A DNA stretch of 6,835 nucleotides from an uncultured Campylobacter sp. (GTDB lineage: Bacteria > Campylobacterota > Campylobacteria > Campylobacterales > Campylobacteraceae), in assembly GCA_938041615.1 (NCBI GenBank), contig CALISV010000284.1, positions 1 to 6,835 of the forward strand. Reading direction: 5' to 3'. Below the pieces are notes generated by a model. That model searched no databases. It worked only from the letters and a program-made list of their open reading frames with translations, and was not told the DNA's origin. Position numbers and translations under genes: made by a program. Every line of letters begins with the position of its first letter. The stretch's first letter is position 1. This document shows positions 6,239 to 6,835 of the stretch, piece by piece.

Positions 6239-6394
6239 TTATTCGGTTTTTTCCTTAACGTAGGAAGCGCCTTTATTGACTTTTTCCTTTGACCATTCAA
6301 CGGCATTATTAGTGTCTTCTTTGGCTCCGCGCCAAGTATTTGAACAGCCAACCATAAACAAAGCAGCAGATAATAGCACTAGTAAATAACGCAT
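6239..6394 (-). CDS. Entericidin-type small lipoprotein
   Basis: This 51-codon gene lies between tRNA-Cys and tRNA-Ser. The product begins MRYLLVLLSAALFMVGC, a lipoprotein signal peptide with the lipidated cysteine at position 17. The first mature residues, CSNTWRGAKEDT, match the entericidin family pattern (C-N-T-[WF]-R-G-x-x-E-D). The rest is short, charged and helical. Serine at +2 suggests outer-membrane sorting by the E. coli rule. Entericidins are tiny membrane lipoproteins linked to an antidote/toxin pair and stress lysis in enterobacteria; elsewhere their role is unclear. AGGAGA (6399-6404) is 4 bases before the ATG. Only 19 bases separate the start from the tRNA-Cys CCA and no usable promoter lies between, so it is probably expressed from the tRNA operon promoter. 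Its terminator follows at once. Confidence 0.85.
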   Translation of the reverse strand: MRYLLVLLSAALFMVGCSNTWRGAKEDTNNAVEWSKEKVNKGASYVKEKTE

Positions 6395-6413
6395 TTTCTC
6401 TCCTTATAATTTT

Positions 6414-6487
6414 TGGAGGCGACACCCGGATTCGAACCGGGGATCAAAGCTTTGCAGGCTCATGCCTTACCACTTGGCTATGTCGCC
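6414..6487 (-). tRNA. tRNA-Cys(GCA), CCA encoded
   Basis: The acceptor stem GGCGACA pairs with TGTCGCC, with discriminator U (a cysteine identity element) and encoded CCA at 6414-6416. The anticodon loop CTGCAAA gives GCA at 6453-6455. The outermost anticodon-stem pair looks like a U-U mismatch. It lies 10 bases after tRNA-Leu and 19 bases before the lipoprotein start codon. Confidence 0.97.
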
Positions 6488-6497
6488 TAAAAGTCAA

Positions 6498-6584
6498 TGG
6501 TGCCCGAAACCGGACTTGAACCGGTACGGTAAAAAATACCGAGGGATTTTAAGTCCCTTGCGTCTACCATTCCGCCACCCGGGC
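6498..6584 (-). tRNA. tRNA-Leu(UAA), CCA encoded
   Basis: The acceptor stem GCCCGGG pairs with TTCGGGC, with two G-U pairs at the inner end, discriminator A and encoded CCA at 6498-6500. AGGGA/TCCCT enclose the loop CTTAAAA, anticodon TAA at 6549-6551. A long variable arm (CGGTA...TACCG) confirms class II. It reads UUA and UUG. Confidence 0.97.
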
Positions 6585-6609
6585 AAAAATTCCCTAAATT
6601 TAAAACCGA

Positions 6610-6684
6610 TGGAGCGGGAAACGAGATTCGAACTCGCGACCCCAACCTTGGCAAGGTTGTGCTCTACCACTGAGCTATTCCCGC
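6610..6684 (-). tRNA. tRNA-Gly(GCC), CCA encoded
   Basis: The acceptor stem GCGGGAA pairs with TTCCCGC, with discriminator U and encoded CCA at 6610-6612. The stem CAACC/GGTTG encloses TTGCCAA, anticodon GCC at 6650-6652. It is the first gene of the minus-strand RNA operon, about 7 bases after the predicted transcription start and 25 bases before tRNA-Leu. Confidence 0.98.
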
Positions 6685-6697
6685 GTTGTGGGCGCGT

Positions 6698-6725
6698 ATT
6701 ATAGTGGGATTCTTTGTCGGGTCAA
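6698..6725 (-). promoter_or_regulatory. Strong tRNA operon promoter with -35 and -10 boxes
   Basis: On the minus strand TTGACC (6720-6725) is followed after 16 bases by a perfect TATAAT (6698-6703). The DNA just after the -10 is GC-rich (ACGCGCCC), like the discriminator of stringently controlled stable-RNA promoters. A near-consensus -35 box is unusual for this genus and absent from the other promoters here. Confidence 0.8.
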
Positions 6726-6835
6726 GCGGTGTTTGCTTTATTCTTTTAATACACTGTTTTCCAATATTTTTATATTGTCAGGCACATGTGCATATAGAGC
6801 GATTTCTTATGGCGCATAGCGATACCAATCATCGC
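6726..6835. other. Right edge, no supported gene
   Basis: Two short minus-strand frames run in from the window edge and stop at 6807-6809 and 6770-6772; a 9-codon plus-strand frame opens with ATG at 6809. None has a recognisable product or a clear ribosome site, so I cannot choose. A 10-base palindrome GCACATGTGC lies at 6782-6791. Confidence 0.3.

Noticed and set aside
6075..6704. Plus-strand ORFs at 6075-6263 and 6462-6704
   Set aside because: They lie antisense over tRNA genes; their apparent peptides are reverse-complement tRNA sequence.
6727..6759. Hairpin CGGTGT/ACACTG as a terminator
   Set aside because: The stem is 6 bp with a G-T pair and a 19-base or longer loop, and it overlaps the -35 region of the tRNA promoter.
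1..6835. CRISPR array or insertion sequence
   Set aside because: No regularly spaced direct repeats, transposase motifs or terminal inverted repeats with target duplications were seen.

Overview
The window looks like chromosomal DNA of a Campylobacter outside the C. jejuni group, probably one of the mid-GC oral species (showae/rectus/curvus/concisus type). The basis is the near-identity in style of its S2, EF-Ts and Ung proteins to Campylobacter ones, the rpsB-tsf-ABC ATPase order, and promoters that carry a perfect TATAAT but usually no -35 box. No species is claimed.

Layout. Positions 1-244 are an AT-rich promoter region and a structured 5' leader. Positions 245-2771 hold a tight plus-strand operon: rpsB (30S protein S2), tsf (EF-Ts) and an ABC transporter ATPase with no permease beside it. 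Converging on it is a minus-strand NimA-like flavoprotein (2858-3376), whose promoter lies back to back with that of a small exported protein (3456-3761). The minus-strand gene ung (3974-4660) and the plus-strand YbaK-type tRNA deacylase gene (4862-5350) follow, facing away from each other. The gaps 3762-3973 and 4661-4861 show no gene; they contain repeated AAATTT hexamers and, in the second, two promoters.

Positions 5351-6118 are the accessory-looking part. They carry a decayed, 5'-truncated DUF4209 gene: an in-frame stop may interrupt it, the RNxxxHG signature reads RNKICRR, and a frameshift sits at a CCCCC run. The reading frame continues on both sides of these lesions, so the two short ORFs that open there should not be called as genes. 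Positions 5993-6118 are AT-rich with nothing recognisable.

Positions 6119-6725 form a minus-strand stable-RNA operon with one strong promoter: tRNA-Gly(GCC), tRNA-Leu(UAA), tRNA-Cys(GCA), a 51-codon entericidin-type lipoprotein gene, then tRNA-Ser(UGA). All four tRNAs encode CCA. The hairpin that ends the lipoprotein gene also contains the TATAAT of the tRNA-Ser promoter. The last 110 bases hold no gene I can support.

Most of the window is translation machinery and housekeeping. The signals most worth pursuing are the AAATTT enrichment (about 45 copies, compared with about 3 expected), the lipoprotein mRNA embedded in the tRNA operon with its terminator/promoter overlap, and the decayed HEPN-like DUF4209 gene next to a tRNA.
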